From Sphingomonas sp. PAMC 26621 (GTDB lineage Bacteria; Pseudomonadota; Alphaproteobacteria; Sphingomonadales; Sphingomonadaceae): 64,000 bases of DNA. Below the pieces are notes generated by a model that was not told the DNA's origin, searched no databases, and saw nothing but the letters and a program-made list of their open reading frames with translations. Position numbers and translations under genes: made by a program. The stretch lies in the NCBI RefSeq assembly GCF_000251145.1, contig NZ_AIDW01000036.1:1-64000 (forward strand), written 5' to 3'. Every line of letters begins with the position of its first letter. Within the stretch, counting starts at the first letter, position 1. Below are positions 17,139 to 29,154 of this stretch, one piece after another.

Positions 17139-17753
17139 ATGAACACGATCAGCAAGGCGGCAAGCAAACTGGCGAAGGCCGATCGCAAGGTCACGCACGA
17201 AGCGGCGCAGCACCGCGACGCGCCCGTCGTCAAGGCGTTCGGCGCGCTCAGCGAAGGCGCGGACCAGCCGCCCTTGCTGCTGCTCGGCGTGGGAACCATG
17301 GTGGTCGGCGCGCTGCTCCGCCAGCCGGTGATGCTGCGCACCGGCGCGCGGATGCTCGCGAGCGAGGCGGTGGCGACGGGAATCAAGTCGATCATCAAGC
17401 GCTCGGTCGATCGCACCCGGCCGAAGAAGGCGATCGAGACGGGGAAGCACGACTTCAAGCCCGGCGACAATACGGCGCACGACGAAAGCTCGTTCCCCTC
17501 TGGTCATACCGCGGGCGCGGTGGCGGTCGCGGGGGCGCTGGCGAAGGACGTGCCGGCGCTGGGCGCCCCCGCCTATGCGCTCGCAAGCGGCGTCGCTGCG
17601 GTTCAGATGCCGCGCGGGAAGCACTATGTTCTCGATACCGTCGCGGGTGCCGTGGTCGGCTTCGTCGCGCAGCGTGCGGCGAACACCGCCGTCCGCCTTG
17701 CCGAACGCGCGCTGGTTGGGGCGATCAGACGGCGGCGGCGACATTCATCCTAA
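17139..17753 (+). CDS. PAP2-family phosphatase
   Basis: Phosphatidic-acid-phosphatase-type enzyme with the three conserved blocks: KRSVDRTRP, SFPSGHTAG and the third block GKHYVLDTVAG. It is 204 residues from ATG 17139 (AGAGG nearby); an ATG at 17124 would add five residues. Several hydrophobic segments suggest a membrane enzyme. Probable substrates are lipid phosphates such as undecaprenyl pyrophosphate, phosphatidic acid or phosphatidylglycerol phosphate. It ends in a run of Arg (RRRRRHSS). Confidence 0.88.
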   Translation: MNTISKAASKLAKADRKVTHEAAQHRDAPVVKAFGALSEGADQPPLLLLGVGTMVVGALLRQPVMLRTGARMLASEAVATGIKSIIKRSVDRTRPKKAIETGKHDFKPGDNTAHDESSFPSGHTAGAVAVAGALAKDVPALGAPAYALASGVAAVQMPRGKHYVLDTVAGAVVGFVAQRAANTAVRLAERALVGAIRRRRRHSS

Positions 17754-17833
17754 AGAACGAGTTCACGATATGCGATAGGCCGAACGCAAGTTTGTATCGG
17801 TTACCTGCCCCTTGAATTTGCAAGGGGAATATC

Positions 17834-18472
17834 ATGAAGGCGATTTTCTGGACAAGTGTTGCGCTCGCGCTTTCGATGCCGGTCGCGGCGGGTGCGCAAG
17901 AGGTGGTGCAATGGTCGGCCCCCGCCGCCATGACCGGTCAAACCGCCTTCTTCCCATTGGGGACCGCGCTGCACCTGACGACGCGGACGGAACTCAACAC
18001 CAAGGAACGCCATGCCGGGGACCGCTTCTACCTCGAGGTCGCGGAACCGCTGGTATACCGCGGGCAGGTCGTCATACCCGCCGGGGCCGTCGCTGTCGGT
18101 GAGGTGATGCGGGCAGAACGCAACGGTCATTTCGGCAAGCGCGGGACGATCGACGTCCGGCTCAGCTATGTCCAGACGCCGAGCGGACCCGTGCGCATTT
18201 CGGGGCGGACATCGCGCAACGGAACCGGGCAAGGGCTGTTGTCGATCGGCGGAGCGCTCGTCGTGTCCTGGCCGATGATGTTCATCCACGGGACCAGCGG
18301 TCGCCTGCCGGCCGATACGCCGATCACCGCCTATCTTGCCGACGACCTTCGCTTCACGGTGCAGTCGGACGGCGGTCAGGCCGTGGCTGCCTTGCCGGAT
18401 AGTCCCGGCCAGATGCAGCGCGCTTTGCCCGCGCGGTTCGATCCGTCGGTATTTTCGAGCAGCCAGCGCTAG
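17834..18472 (+). CDS. Secreted protein of unknown function
   Basis: 212 residues starting MKAIFWTSVALALSMPVAAG, a clean signal peptide with a signal peptidase I site after GAQ. The body contains FFPLGTALHLTTRTELNTKE, then GDRFYLEVAEPLVYRGQVVI and a glycine-rich hydrophobic stretch (GLLSIGGALVVSWPMMF). Similar sphingomonad proteins are known only as hypothetical. The segment resembles outer-surface beta-sandwich or TrbI-like fragments, but I do not claim homology. An RBS (AAGGGG) lies 8 nt before the ATG. Confidence 0.75.
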   Translation: MKAIFWTSVALALSMPVAAGAQEVVQWSAPAAMTGQTAFFPLGTALHLTTRTELNTKERHAGDRFYLEVAEPLVYRGQVVIPAGAVAVGEVMRAERNGHFGKRGTIDVRLSYVQTPSGPVRISGRTSRNGTGQGLLSIGGALVVSWPMMFIHGTSGRLPADTPITAYLADDLRFTVQSDGGQAVAALPDSPGQMQRALPARFDPSVFSSSQR

Positions 18473-18509
18473 GGGCTGGAATGCGACGGCGGGATCCGTC
18501 GCGGGAACC

Positions 18510-18531
18510 GGGCGCGGGAGAACCCGCGCCC
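18510..18531. terminator. Hairpin between convergent genes
   Basis: Perfect 9-bp stem GGGCGCGGG / CCCGCGCCC with a 4-nt loop, in the 67 bp between the stops of the secreted protein and metK. There is no U-run, so it may serve both strands only as a weak or Rho-assisted stop. Confidence 0.5.
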
Positions 18532-18539
18532 GATCGGCT

Positions 18540-19757
18540 TCAGGCGACGGCGGCCTTGAGCGCGTCGACCAGGTCGGTCTTTTCCCAGGTGAAGCCATCC
18601 GCATCGGGCTCGCGCCCGAAATGGCCGTAAGCAGCGGTGCGCTTGTAGATCGGCGCATTGAGCTTGAGGTGCTCGCGGATGCCCTTCGGCGTCAGGCGGA
18701 CGAGCTGCGGGAGCACTTCCTCGATCTTCGACTCAGGCACCGTACCCGTGCCGTGCAGGTCGACGTAGAGCGACAGCGGCTCGGCGATGCCGATCGCATA
18801 GCTCAGCTGGATCGTGCAGCGGCGCGCGAGGCCGGCGGCAACGACGTTCTTCGCGAGATAGCGCGAGACATAGGCGGCCGAGCGATCGACCTTGGTCGGA
18901 TCCTTGCCCGAAAACGCGCCGCCGCCGTGCGGTGCTGCACCGCCGTAGGTGTCGACGATGATCTTGCGACCCGTAACGCCCGCGTCGCCGTCCGGTCCGC
19001 CGATCTCGAACGCGCCGGTCGGGTTGATGTAGATCTTGGTGTCGTCGGTCACGAAGCCCTCGGGCAACGTGTCCTTCATCACGCCAGCGACGTAGCTGCG
19101 GAGTTCCTCGTACAGCGCCGGGTTGGCGTTGTCGCCCTGCAGGCAATAGCCCGCCTTGTGCTGGGTCGACACGACCAGCGCGGTCGCGCGGACCGGCTTT
19201 TCGTCCTTATATTCGAGCGTGACCTGGCTCTTGGCGTCGGGCTCGAGGAACGGGGCCGCCCCCGAGTGCCGGTCGGCGGCCATCTGCTGCAGGATCTTGT
19301 GGCTGTAATAGAGAGTCGCGGGCATCAGGCCCGGGGTCTCGTCGGTCGCGTAACCGAACATGATGCCTTGGTCGCCGGCACCCTCGTCCTTGTTCGCGCC
19401 CTCGTCGACGCCCATCGCGATTTCGGCGGACTGGCCGTGGAGGTTGTTCTCGAAGCGGAAGTTTTCCCAATGGAAGCCCGACTGCTCATAGCCGATCTCG
19501 CGTACGGTATTGCGCACTGCCGCCTCGATCTCCTCGAGCGCGCCATCGGCCCAGGCGCCGTTCTCGTACACGCCCTTGCAGCGGATCTCGCCTGCGAGGA
19601 CGACGAGGTTGGTCGTGGTCAGCGTCTCGCACGCGATGCGCGCCTGCGGGTCCTTGCTCAGGAACAGATCGACGACGGTGTCCGAAATCTGGTCGGCGAC
19701 CTTGTCGGGATGACCTTCCGAGACCGACTCGGAGGTGAAGAGAAACGATGCGCGCAT
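18540..19757 (-). CDS. metK: S-adenosylmethionine synthetase
   Basis: Makes SAM from methionine and ATP. The signatures GHPDK near the N-terminus, [12 protein letters not shown] and [16 protein letters not shown] are all present, and the length (405) is normal. I start at the ATG at 19757 ([11 protein letters not shown]), which matches the family N-terminus; an upstream in-frame start would add 16 unlikely residues. It lies 72 bp downstream of lnt on the same strand, a standard alphaproteobacterial pair. Confidence 0.97.
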   Translation of the reverse strand: MRASFLFTSESVSEGHPDKVADQISDTVVDLFLSKDPQARIACETLTTTNLVVLAGEIRCKGVYENGAWADGALEEIEAAVRNTVREIGYEQSGFHWENFRFENNLHGQSAEIAMGVDEGANKDEGAGDQGIMFGYATDETPGLMPATLYYSHKILQQMAADRHSGAAPFLEPDAKSQVTLEYKDEKPVRATALVVSTQHKAGYCLQGDNANPALYEELRSYVAGVMKDTLPEGFVTDDTKIYINPTGAFEIGGPDGDAGVTGRKIIVDTYGGAAPHGGGAFSGKDPTKVDRSAAYVSRYLAKNVVAAGLARRCTIQLSYAIGIAEPLSLYVDLHGTGTVPESKIEEVLPQLVRLTPKGIREHLKLNAPIYKRTAAYGHFGREPDADGFTWEKTDLVDALKAAVA

Positions 19758-19802
19758 TGATGAAACCCTCGTCTGGGCGCGGACCGGTGCGACCGGAACA
19801 CG

Positions 19803-19824
19803 CATATAAAGCTTTCCTTATATG
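19803..19824 (-). promoter_or_regulatory. AT-rich hairpin in the lnt-metK gap
   Basis: CATATAA/TTATATG (7 bp) with an 8-nt loop, about 45-65 bp before the metK ATG. This is one of the few AT-rich spots in the region. It could be part of a metK promoter or a leader structure. I see no SAM-riboswitch core. Confidence 0.35.
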
Positions 19825-19829
19825 TGCTC

Positions 19830-21359
19830 CTATCGTGCCCGCCGTCGGATGGCAATTGCCGTTAGCGCCAACATGAGGGCGGTCAGCAGCGCCATCAGGT
19901 TGCCGAACCGTGCGAACAGGGTGGGCGGTGCGGCCGGCGGGATCGGCAGTTCGATCGCGCCCTTCGTCTCCCACGGGATCGACGCGAGGACATGACCGCG
20001 CGCATCGATGATCGCGGAAATGCCGGTCGGCGTCGCACGGATGATCGGCAGGCCTTCCTCGATCGCGCGCATCCGCGCCTGCGCGAGATGCTGCGCCGGG
20101 CCCCAGCTGCCGTACCAGCTGTCGTTCGAGGGGTTGAAGATCAGCGCCGGACGATGCTTGCGGTCGACGATCGAGCCCGAGAAGATCATTTCGTAACAGA
20201 TCGCGAAACCGACCCGGCCGATGCCGGGAATGTCGAGCCCGTCCGGCCCCTTGCCGGACGCGAAATCAAGGTCGCCGGGGACGAGCCGCGACAGCCCGAT
20301 CGCGGACATCAGCGGGCGCGCGGGGAGATATTCGCCCCACGGCACGAGGTGCGCCTTGTCGTAGCGGCCGATGACCCTGGCGTTCGCGTCGATCGCGAAG
20401 ATCGCGTTGGTGGCGGCGTTGACCTCGCCGGATGCGTCGAATTTCAGGGCATTGCCGCCGGTCAGCACGACATCGCGCGGGCCGAGCAGCGCGGCGATCC
20501 GCGAGCGGATGACGAACGGCGCGCCGCGGAAGTAATATTGCGGGGGATAGCCGTCCTCGGGGAGATAACGCAGCGCGCCCTCGGGCCAGACGATCAGCCG
20601 TGGCGCGGCGTGCGGCGTCCCGCTGAGGCCGGACAGCGCGCGGAGGTTGGTCTCGGCATAATCCTCGCGCGGGCGCTGTTCCTGGTCGAGATCGGGCTGG
20701 ACGACGCGAATGCGCGGGGCGTTGGCGAGCGGCTTTGGCGCGGGCGCGGTGTCGAGCGCCGACAAGGACAACACGACGAGCAACACGCCGACCGACACCG
20801 GGAAGCGCCACGTCCGCCGCGCCGCAAGCAGGACCGCACCTGCCGTCAGCACCGCGATTCCCGACAGCGCATAAGTGCCAAGCCAGGCCCCGCTCGCCGC
20901 GACCGGGGTCGGGAGCCAGATTTCGGAGAGCGGGTTCCACGGATACCCCGTCAGCAGCGTGCCGCGCAGATATTCGGTCGCGATCCAGACGGTCGCGAAG
21001 ATCAGCACGTAGGATGCGTCGAGCGCGGGCTTGCGCAGCCGCCACGCGACCCCCGCCGCCGCCATCGGGAAGATCGCGAGATACAGCGATAGCAGGATTG
21101 GCGCGAAGAAGCCGAGCGCATGCGGCATCGCGTCCTGGAAGCTGAAGGCCTTGGCGATCCAGTTGTTGCCGATCGAGAAATGCGCGACCCCGAACAGCCA
21201 CCCGCGCCACAGCGCCGCGCGCCGCGTCGGCGCCTGATGCACCAACAGCATCCAGACTGCGAAACAGCCGAGCGTGACGGGCCACAGCGCGAGCGGCGCG
21301 AAGCCGACCGCGGCGATCCCGCCGAGGAGGAAGGAGAAAAGAGCGGGGCGCTGGGTCAT
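19830..21359 (-). CDS. lnt: Apolipoprotein N-acyltransferase
   Basis: Inner-membrane enzyme that adds the third acyl chain to lipoproteins. Several N-terminal helices precede a nitrilase-like domain with the triad E260 ([10 protein letters not shown]), K335 ([12 protein letters not shown]) and C388 (FAICYEMIF). It is 509 residues, starting at 21359 with [14 protein letters not shown]. The product would serve the several lipoproteins encoded in this window. It is upstream of metK in the same direction. Confidence 0.95.
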   Translation of the reverse strand: MTQRPALFSFLLGGIAAVGFAPLALWPVTLGCFAVWMLLVHQAPTRRAALWRGWLFGVAHFSIGNNWIAKAFSFQDAMPHALGFFAPILLSLYLAIFPMAAAGVAWRLRKPALDASYVLIFATVWIATEYLRGTLLTGYPWNPLSEIWLPTPVAASGAWLGTYALSGIAVLTAGAVLLAARRTWRFPVSVGVLLVVLSLSALDTAPAPKPLANAPRIRVVQPDLDQEQRPREDYAETNLRALSGLSGTPHAAPRLIVWPEGALRYLPEDGYPPQYYFRGAPFVIRSRIAALLGPRDVVLTGGNALKFDASGEVNAATNAIFAIDANARVIGRYDKAHLVPWGEYLPARPLMSAIGLSRLVPGDLDFASGKGPDGLDIPGIGRVGFAICYEMIFSGSIVDRKHRPALIFNPSNDSWYGSWGPAQHLAQARMRAIEEGLPIIRATPTGISAIIDARGHVLASIPWETKGAIELPIPPAAPPTLFARFGNLMALLTALMLALTAIAIRRRAR

Positions 21360-21465
21360 GCGGTCGCTATCGCGTGATAGAAGAGGGGACGCAACGGGGA
21401 GCGCGAACCACGGCAGCTCCCCTCCTTGGGCTTCTTCTCTTTCCGCTTCTCTTCTCTTCTCTACC

Positions 21466-21570
21466 CTTCCCCGGCGAAGGCCGGGGCCCAGCAGCGATGG
21501 CCAAGGTAACGAAGTGCAGAGGCTCGCAATCTGCCGTTCCTCTCCTGGGCCCCGGCCTTCGCCGGGGAAG
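21466..21570. repeat. Inverted repeat element, perfect 26-bp arms
   Basis: Arms 21466-21491 and 21545-21570 (CTTCCCCGGCGAAGGCCGGG...) are exact reverse complements, separated by 53 bp. Other copies of the same family are at 46428-46530 and 51358-51462. It lies between lnt and the glyoxalase-fold gene, with nothing else in the 274 bp gap. Confidence 0.85.
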
Positions 21571-21633
21571 TGGCTTCAACTTGGCGGGCATCTTGAACGT
21601 GACGCCCCCCACCCCCGCCGCTATCGTCCCCGC

Positions 21634-22050
21634 ATGACTCGCCCCTTCCACCTCGCCTTCCCCGTCAACGATCTCGCCGCCGCGCGCGCCTTCTACGGCG
21701 GGACGCTCGGGTGCACCGAGGGGCGCAGTTCGGATCACTGGATCGACTTCGACCTCTACGGTCACCAGATCGTCGCGCATCTCGACCCCGCCGCCAAGCC
21801 GGTCGCGGTGTCGAACGCGGTCGACGGGCATGCGGTGCCGGTACCGCACTTCGGCGTCGTGCTGACGATGCCCGACTGGCAGACGCTCGCCGAGCGGCTG
21901 ACCGCGGCGGGGACTCGCTTCGGGATCGAGCCGCACACGCGCTTCGTCGGTCAGCCGGGCGAGCAGGCGACGATGTTCTTTTATGACCCGAGCGGCAACG
22001 CGCTCGAGTTCAAGGCGTTTGCCGACGACGCGATGATCTTCGCGCAATGA
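21634..22050 (+). CDS. VOC-family (glyoxalase-fold) protein
   Basis: 138 residues with the paired beta-alpha-beta-beta-beta modules of the vicinal-oxygen-chelate family: [19 protein letters not shown] at the N-terminus and [18 protein letters not shown] near the C-terminus. H6 and the Glu of LEFK are in metal-ligand positions. ATG 21634 sits 63 bp past the repeat. The substrate is not predictable; lyase, dioxygenase and resistance types all share this fold. Confidence 0.85.
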   Translation: MTRPFHLAFPVNDLAAARAFYGGTLGCTEGRSSDHWIDFDLYGHQIVAHLDPAAKPVAVSNAVDGHAVPVPHFGVVLTMPDWQTLAERLTAAGTRFGIEPHTRFVGQPGEQATMFFYDPSGNALEFKAFADDAMIFAQ

Positions 22051-22075
22051 TACGCCGTCGCGTGAAGGACAGACC

Positions 22076-22378
22076 ATGAGCGAACCGATTGTCGTCGATA
22101 TCCCCCACAAGCTGGGCCTTGCCGCCGCGCGCGCACGCGTCGACGGCGGGATCGGCAAGCTCGCCGGGATGTTCCCGGGCGGTGCCGCGGTCGATCATCG
22201 TTGGGAGGGGGACACGATGTTCTTCACCGTCGCCGCGATGGGTCAACGCGTCGCGAGCCGGCTGACGGTCGCGGAGACCTCGGTCCGCGCCGAGGTCGAC
22301 CTGCCGCCGTTCCTCGCACTGTTCGCGGACAAGATCCGCGCGAAGCTGGCGAAGGAAGCGCCGAAGATGCTGGAGTAA
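22076..22378 (+). CDS. Polyhydroxyalkanoic acid system family protein
   Basis: 100-residue protein of the PHA_gran_rgn family: MSEPIVVDIPHKLGLAAARA, a central HRWEGDTMFFTVAAMGQ and ALFADKIRAKLAKEAPKML. Members are found beside polyhydroxyalkanoate genes in some bacteria, but also alone, as here. A cytoplasmic granule-associated or regulatory role is possible. It starts 25 bp after the VOC gene, so the two may be co-transcribed. Confidence 0.8.
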   Translation: MSEPIVVDIPHKLGLAAARARVDGGIGKLAGMFPGGAAVDHRWEGDTMFFTVAAMGQRVASRLTVAETSVRAEVDLPPFLALFADKIRAKLAKEAPKMLE

Positions 22379-22393
22379 CGCCCCTCTATACGA

Positions 22394-22491
22394 CCGTCAT
22401 GCTGAACTTGTTTCAGCATCCACCGGTGAATGCATCCTGCGGCCGGCAGGACAAGACCACGGTGGATGCTGAAACAAGTTCAGCATGACGG
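22394..22491. repeat. Inverted repeat element (GTCATGCTGAACTTGTTTCAGCATCC family)
   Basis: Arms 22394-22425 and 22461-22491 are near-exact reverse complements. The same family occurs at 31906-31998, 33614-34100 (four copies) and 56036-56131. It lies between the convergent ends of the PHA-family and sugar dehydrogenase genes. Confidence 0.8.
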
Positions 22492-22512
22492 CGCATTGTG
22501 GGTGGGCGCGCG

Positions 22513-23838
22513 TTACTTCGCGCTGACCCGCCACACGGTGTTGCCCACGTCATCCGCGACCAGCAGCGCGCCGCCGCGATCGAACGTCACCCCGACCGGA
22601 CGGCCCTGCGCCTCGCCCTTGGCGTTGAGGAAGCCCGTCAGCACGTCGACCGGCTTCACGCCCTTCCTGGGAAAGCCAAGCTCCCCGAACGGCACGAACG
22701 CGACCTTGTAGCCCGACACCGGCACGCGGTTCCACGAGCCATGCTCGCCGACGAACGCGCCGTTCGCATACGCCGCGCCGAGTTTCGCCTCGCTCGCGAA
22801 GGTCAGCCCCAGAGCTGCCACGTGCGGCCCCATCGCGAAATCGGGACGCTTGGAATATTCCTGCAGCGCCGGGTTCTCGGGCTTCACGCGCGTGTCCGGG
22901 TAGCCGCCCCAATAATACCACGGCCAGCCGAAGTTGTCCCCGAGGCCGACCCGCGTGATGTAATCGGGGACGATATCCGACCCGAGCATGTCGCGCTCGT
23001 TGACCGCGACCCACAGCCCGCCCGACCTGGGTTCGAACGCCATCCCCTGCGGGTTGCGCAAGCCCGCGCCGAACACGCGGAAGGTCTTCGCCTGCGGGTC
23101 GACCTGGAGGATGTTGGCGCGGTATTTTTCCTTGTCCATGCCGTTTTCGGCGATGTTCGACGACGAGCCGACGCCGACGTAGAGATATTTGCCGTTCGGG
23201 TCCGCGAGCAGCGTGCGCGCCCAGTGGTTGCCGCCGCCGTTGAGCGCGATCACCTTCTCGGGGGTCGCGGTGATCTTCGTCTCACCGGGCGTGAACGGCA
23301 CGCGGACCAGCGCGTCGGTGTTCGCGATGTAGAGATAGCCCCCGAGCAGCGCCATGCCGGTGGGCGAGTTGAGCCCGCCGATCAGCACGGTCTTCTGTTC
23401 CGCGACCCCATCGCCATTCGCGTCGCGCAGCAGCGTGATGCGATTGGCGGAGGGAACGCCAGCGCCCGCCCGGCCGAGCAGATAGCGCATCACGGTATCG
23501 GTGATGCTGCGGCCCTTGCGCGGCGGCGAATTGGTTTCGGCGACCAGCACGTCGCCATTGGGGAGGCGGTAGAGCCAGCGCGGATGCTCCAACCCTTGCG
23601 CGAACGCGGCCACCTTGAGCCCGGCGGCGGGGACCGGAGTCGTGCCCGCGGGCCAGCCGACCGCCTTGGCGACCTTGGTCGTGGGGATCGTCTGTTCGCG
23701 CGGTGCGGAGATGGTCGGGCGTTCGCCTTCGACCTGGGCGATCGGGAGTTGGGCGGGTTCGGGCTGGAACATCCACCAGAGGACCGCCGCCCCGACAACG
23801 GCGAAGATGCCGAGGAGGATGAAAATATGTTTGCGCAT
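22513..23838 (-). CDS. PQQ-dependent sugar dehydrogenase-like protein (sorbosone dehydrogenase family)
   Basis: 441-residue beta-propeller protein of the soluble glucose/sorbosone dehydrogenase superfamily. It starts MRKHIFILLGIFAVVGAAVL, a membrane anchor or uncleaved signal, so it faces the periplasm. Propeller repeats carry GLEHPRWLYRLPNGDVLVAE, GLNSPTGMALLGGYLYIAN and a Ca/PQQ-site-like GLRNPQGMAFEPRSG. It would oxidise aldose-type sugars if PQQ is available; no PQQ genes are visible here. Function is by family only. Confidence 0.85.
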   Translation of the reverse strand: MRKHIFILLGIFAVVGAAVLWWMFQPEPAQLPIAQVEGERPTISAPREQTIPTTKVAKAVGWPAGTTPVPAAGLKVAAFAQGLEHPRWLYRLPNGDVLVAETNSPPRKGRSITDTVMRYLLGRAGAGVPSANRITLLRDANGDGVAEQKTVLIGGLNSPTGMALLGGYLYIANTDALVRVPFTPGETKITATPEKVIALNGGGNHWARTLLADPNGKYLYVGVGSSSNIAENGMDKEKYRANILQVDPQAKTFRVFGAGLRNPQGMAFEPRSGGLWVAVNERDMLGSDIVPDYITRVGLGDNFGWPWYYWGGYPDTRVKPENPALQEYSKRPDFAMGPHVAALGLTFASEAKLGAAYANGAFVGEHGSWNRVPVSGYKVAFVPFGELGFPRKGVKPVDVLTGFLNAKGEAQGRPVGVTFDRGGALLVADDVGNTVWRVSAK

Positions 23839-24055
23839 ACCGCTTGATAGGGTGCGCCGCCGCCCGGTGGAAGGCTAGAGTTGGGGGGGCATTCCTCCAC
23901 AACCGTTCGTTTGGGGGGTTTCCGTTTCTCAAATCGAACCGGGCCAGTCCCACCGCCACGTGGCGTGGCCGCATTTCGATACGAAAACGGGAGCCCGGGG
24001 GTACGAGCAAACGCCCGCAACCCCGAAGCTCCCGCATTCAACGCCGCAACCGCGA

Positions 24056-26356
<2,301 letters not shown>

Positions 26357-26419
26357 TCAATCGACGAAATGCATTAAACCGAAGAGAGTGATCGGACGGG
26401 TGATATTTGCGACGGGGGG

Positions 26420-27022
26420 CTAAAAGCGGATCGGCACGCCCAGCATCAGCTGGCTGGCCTGATTGTCGACATGCTTGAAATCGATTCGCACGGCGGTGCG
26501 GTCGCGGAACCGATATTCCATGCCACCGCCGACGATGAAGCTGCTGCCCCATTGATGGATGTCGGGAATCCCGGGGTTGAAGTCGATCCGATAGCGATTG
26601 CCGCCATATCCGCCGGTTGCGTAAAGCAACAGGCGCGGTGTCGCGAGATATCCAGCGCGCAGGCTCAGGCGATAGCCGTAGCGAGGGTGTTCCTCGAAGA
26701 AGCGCCTGCTGTCGGGCAAGCGGGCGACCGGTCGCCCGCCACCGATGTTGACCCCGACTTCGCCACCGATGCGGACGTTCTGCGCAACCGCGACGTCATA
26801 TCCGACGAACGCGCCACCGCTCGGGCCGACCGCGCGATAGTAACGGCTCAATGTCTCGCCCGTGTCGAGGTTGGCTACATCGAAAAAGACATGATCTTCC
26901 CGCGCCCCGGCCTCGATGCCGGCGAACGGCCCGGTGTAGGACCGCGCCTGCGCAGAGGCGGACGGTGCGGACAGTATGGCGACGATACCGACGAACGTGA
27001 CCGCGACGGCTTGGCAGGTCAT
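26420..27022 (-). CDS. Outer-membrane beta-barrel protein
   Basis: 200 residues. The signal peptide VTFVGIVAILSAPSASAQA is followed by alternating hydrophobic strands ending VGYD, GGEVGVNI, YRLSLRAGYL, LLLYATGGYG, FIVGGGMEYRFRD and LMLGVPIRF. The terminal Phe is the usual outer-membrane assembly signal. It resembles OmpA/Omp25-type porin-like barrels of unknown function. It lies 117 bp upstream of the katG start on the same strand. Confidence 0.8.
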   Translation of the reverse strand: MTCQAVAVTFVGIVAILSAPSASAQARSYTGPFAGIEAGAREDHVFFDVANLDTGETLSRYYRAVGPSGGAFVGYDVAVAQNVRIGGEVGVNIGGGRPVARLPDSRRFFEEHPRYGYRLSLRAGYLATPRLLLYATGGYGGNRYRIDFNPGIPDIHQWGSSFIVGGGMEYRFRDRTAVRIDFKHVDNQASQLMLGVPIRF

Positions 27023-27107
27023 GGCAATTCCCCCTTTTCGCTACGATAGCGAAACGAAACTTGCCATTTCCAGCTGAACATCAGCTGATCGCCATGGATA
27101 TCTCGGG

Positions 27108-27371
27108 TTAACCGTGTTCGGGCTCGGGCTTGGGGGGATGCACCCGCAAACTCAGCACGCGCCGCGTATCCGCCGCGATCACCTCGAGCGTCCAGCCGCT
27201 GTCGTGGACGATGCAGGCGCCGACCTTGGGCATATGCCCCGCCAGCACCGCGGCAAGCCCGCCGATCGTGTCGATGTCGCCATCGACCTCGGCCAGCCGT
27301 TCGTCGATCGTCTCGCCGACATCCTCGAGCTCGGCGCGCGCATCGACATCCCACGCGCCGCCATCCAGATG
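27108..27371 (-). pseudogene. Truncated duplicate of the corC 3' end
   Basis: About 85 codons match the last 85 of corC (6331-6586) almost residue for residue: DGGAWDVDARAELEDVGE, GLAAVLAGHMPKVG, IVHDSGWTLE, RRVLSLR. The homology starts abruptly at 27371. No CBS domains, no upstream corC sequence and no convincing start codon precede it; upstream DNA in this frame looks non-coding. It therefore encodes at most the CorC_HlyC domain. Nucleotide identity is roughly 90 percent by eye, so the copy is fairly recent or under selection. It keeps a proper stop (TAA). Confidence 0.7.
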
Positions 27372-27424
27372 CCGCGCACCCTGCCCTCGACCTGCGATCC
27401 GCCGCCGCCCGGGGAAACCGAAGC

Positions 27425-27478
27425 GGGGTCCATTACGCTGCAATTTCAGAACCTTGAGAGCGCAGCGCAATGGACCCC
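27425..27478 (-). terminator. Long hairpin downstream of fumarase
   Basis: 17-bp arms 27425-27441 and 27462-27478 (GGGGTCCATT... type) pair completely on the minus strand, with one G-U pair. The element starts 7 bp past the fumarase stop. There is no U-run, so it may protect the transcript 3' end rather than terminate it. Confidence 0.55.
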
Positions 27479-27484
27479 GGACCC

Positions 27485-29005
27485 TTATGCGGGCAGCAAG
27501 CCCTCCCGTGCGATCTTGTCTTTCCACACCAGCGGCGCGAGCTGGTGGACGTTCGCGCCCGAGGAATCGACCGCCACCGTCACCGGGAAATCGACCACCT
27601 CGAACTCGTAGATCGCCTCCATCCCGAGATCCTCGAACCCGACGACCTTCGAGCCCTTGATCGCGCGCGCGACGAGATACGCTGCGCCGCCGACCGCCAT
27701 CAGGTACGCCGATTTGCCCTCGGCGATCGCCTTGGTCGCGTCGGGCCCGCGCTCGGCCTTGCCGACCATCGCGAGCAGGCCCTGCCCCAGCATCATCCGC
27801 GTGAACGAATCCATCCGCGTCGCAGTCGTTGGCCCCGCCGGACCGACCACCTCATCCCCCACCGGATCGACCGGGCCGACGTAATAAATGACGCGCCCAG
27901 CGAACTCGACCGGCAGCGGCTCGCCCTTGTCGAGCATGTCCTTGATGCGCTTGTGCGCGGCATCGCGTCCGGTGAGCATCTTGCCGTTGAGCAGCAGCCG
28001 GTCTCCCTGCTTCCAGCCCTGCACGTCAGCGGGCGTCAGCGTGTCGAGATCGACGCGGATCGCGGCCTGGTCGGGCACCCAGTGGACGTCGGGCCATTCA
28101 TCGAGCTTGGGCGCCTCGAGATAGGCGGGGCCGGAGCCGTCGAGGACGAAATGCGCGTGGCGGGTCGCGGCGCAATTGGGGATCATCGCGACCGGCTTGC
28201 CCGCGGCGTGGCACGGCGCGTCCAGGATCTTGACGTCGAGGATGGTCGACAGCCCGCCCAGCCCCTGCGCGCCGATGCCGAGCGCGTTGACCTTGTCGAA
28301 GATCTCGATCCGCAGCGCCTCGATATCGGTCTTCGGGCCACGTGCCTTCAATGGCCCCATGTCGATCGGCTCCATCAGCGCCTGCTTGGCGAGCAGCATG
28401 CAATGCTCCGCGGTCCCGCCGATGCCGATCCCGAGCATCCCCGGCGGGCACCAGCCCGCGCCCATCTGCGGCAGCATCTCGAGCATCCAGTCGACGATCG
28501 AATCGCTCGGGTTCATCATCTTGAACTTGGACTTGTTCTCGCTCCCGCCGCCCTTCGCCGCGACGTCGACCGAGACGCGCGATCCCGGCACCAGCTCGAC
28601 GTGGAGCACCGACGGCGTGTTGTCCTTGGTGTTGCGCCGCGTGAAGGCGGGGTCCGCGAGGATCGACGCGCGCAGCTTGTTCTCGGGGTTGAGATACGCC
28701 AGCCGCACGCCTTCGTCGACGACCTGCTGGAGCGAGCGGCTGGTGTCGTCGAGCCGGCAGTCCATTCCCCATTTGATGAAGACGTTGACGATTCCCGTAT
28801 CCTGACAGATCGGGCGATGCCCCTCCGCGCACATCCGCGAATTGGTCAGGATCTGCGCGATCGCGTCCTTGGCGGCGGGGCCCTGCTCGGCCTCATAGGC
28901 CGCGCCGAGTGCGCGGATATAATCCATCGGGTGATAGAAACTGATGAATTGCAGCGCGTCGGCGACGCTTTCGATCAGGTCGGCTTCGCGGATCATCGTG
29001 GTCAT
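27485..29005 (-). CDS. Class I fumarate hydratase (4Fe-4S)
   Basis: 506-residue iron-sulfur fumarase of the FumA/FumB type, interconverting fumarate and malate in the citric-acid cycle. The N-terminal domain holds CQDTGIVNVF and a later PPGMLGIGIGGTAEHCML block with cluster-ligand cysteines; the C-terminal beta domain contains GPTTATRMDSF. ATG 29005 gives MTTMIREADLIES, the normal N-terminus. This oxygen-sensitive class is the main fumarase of many sphingomonads. It is divergent from the GGDEF/EAL gene. Confidence 0.94.
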   Translation of the reverse strand: MTTMIREADLIESVADALQFISFYHPMDYIRALGAAYEAEQGPAAKDAIAQILTNSRMCAEGHRPICQDTGIVNVFIKWGMDCRLDDTSRSLQQVVDEGVRLAYLNPENKLRASILADPAFTRRNTKDNTPSVLHVELVPGSRVSVDVAAKGGGSENKSKFKMMNPSDSIVDWMLEMLPQMGAGWCPPGMLGIGIGGTAEHCMLLAKQALMEPIDMGPLKARGPKTDIEALRIEIFDKVNALGIGAQGLGGLSTILDVKILDAPCHAAGKPVAMIPNCAATRHAHFVLDGSGPAYLEAPKLDEWPDVHWVPDQAAIRVDLDTLTPADVQGWKQGDRLLLNGKMLTGRDAAHKRIKDMLDKGEPLPVEFAGRVIYYVGPVDPVGDEVVGPAGPTTATRMDSFTRMMLGQGLLAMVGKAERGPDATKAIAEGKSAYLMAVGGAAYLVARAIKGSKVVGFEDLGMEAIYEFEVVDFPVTVAVDSSGANVHQLAPLVWKDKIAREGLLPA

Positions 29006-29154
29006 AAGCGCTTTCCGTTCTGGCGTTTGCCCTGCCTTATGCGCCCCGCGCAGCGCCGCCAAGCCATCCGCCCGCGATAAACGCGCGCGCGCAGCACCGC
29101 GTTAACCACCTCCCGCAAGGCTCTGTGCAAGGATGCTGCGGTAGGATCGCGGCG

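Noticed and set aside
19758-19829. SAM riboswitch before metK
   Set aside because: Only 72 bp, one AT-rich hairpin, and no core of a known SAM or SAH riboswitch.
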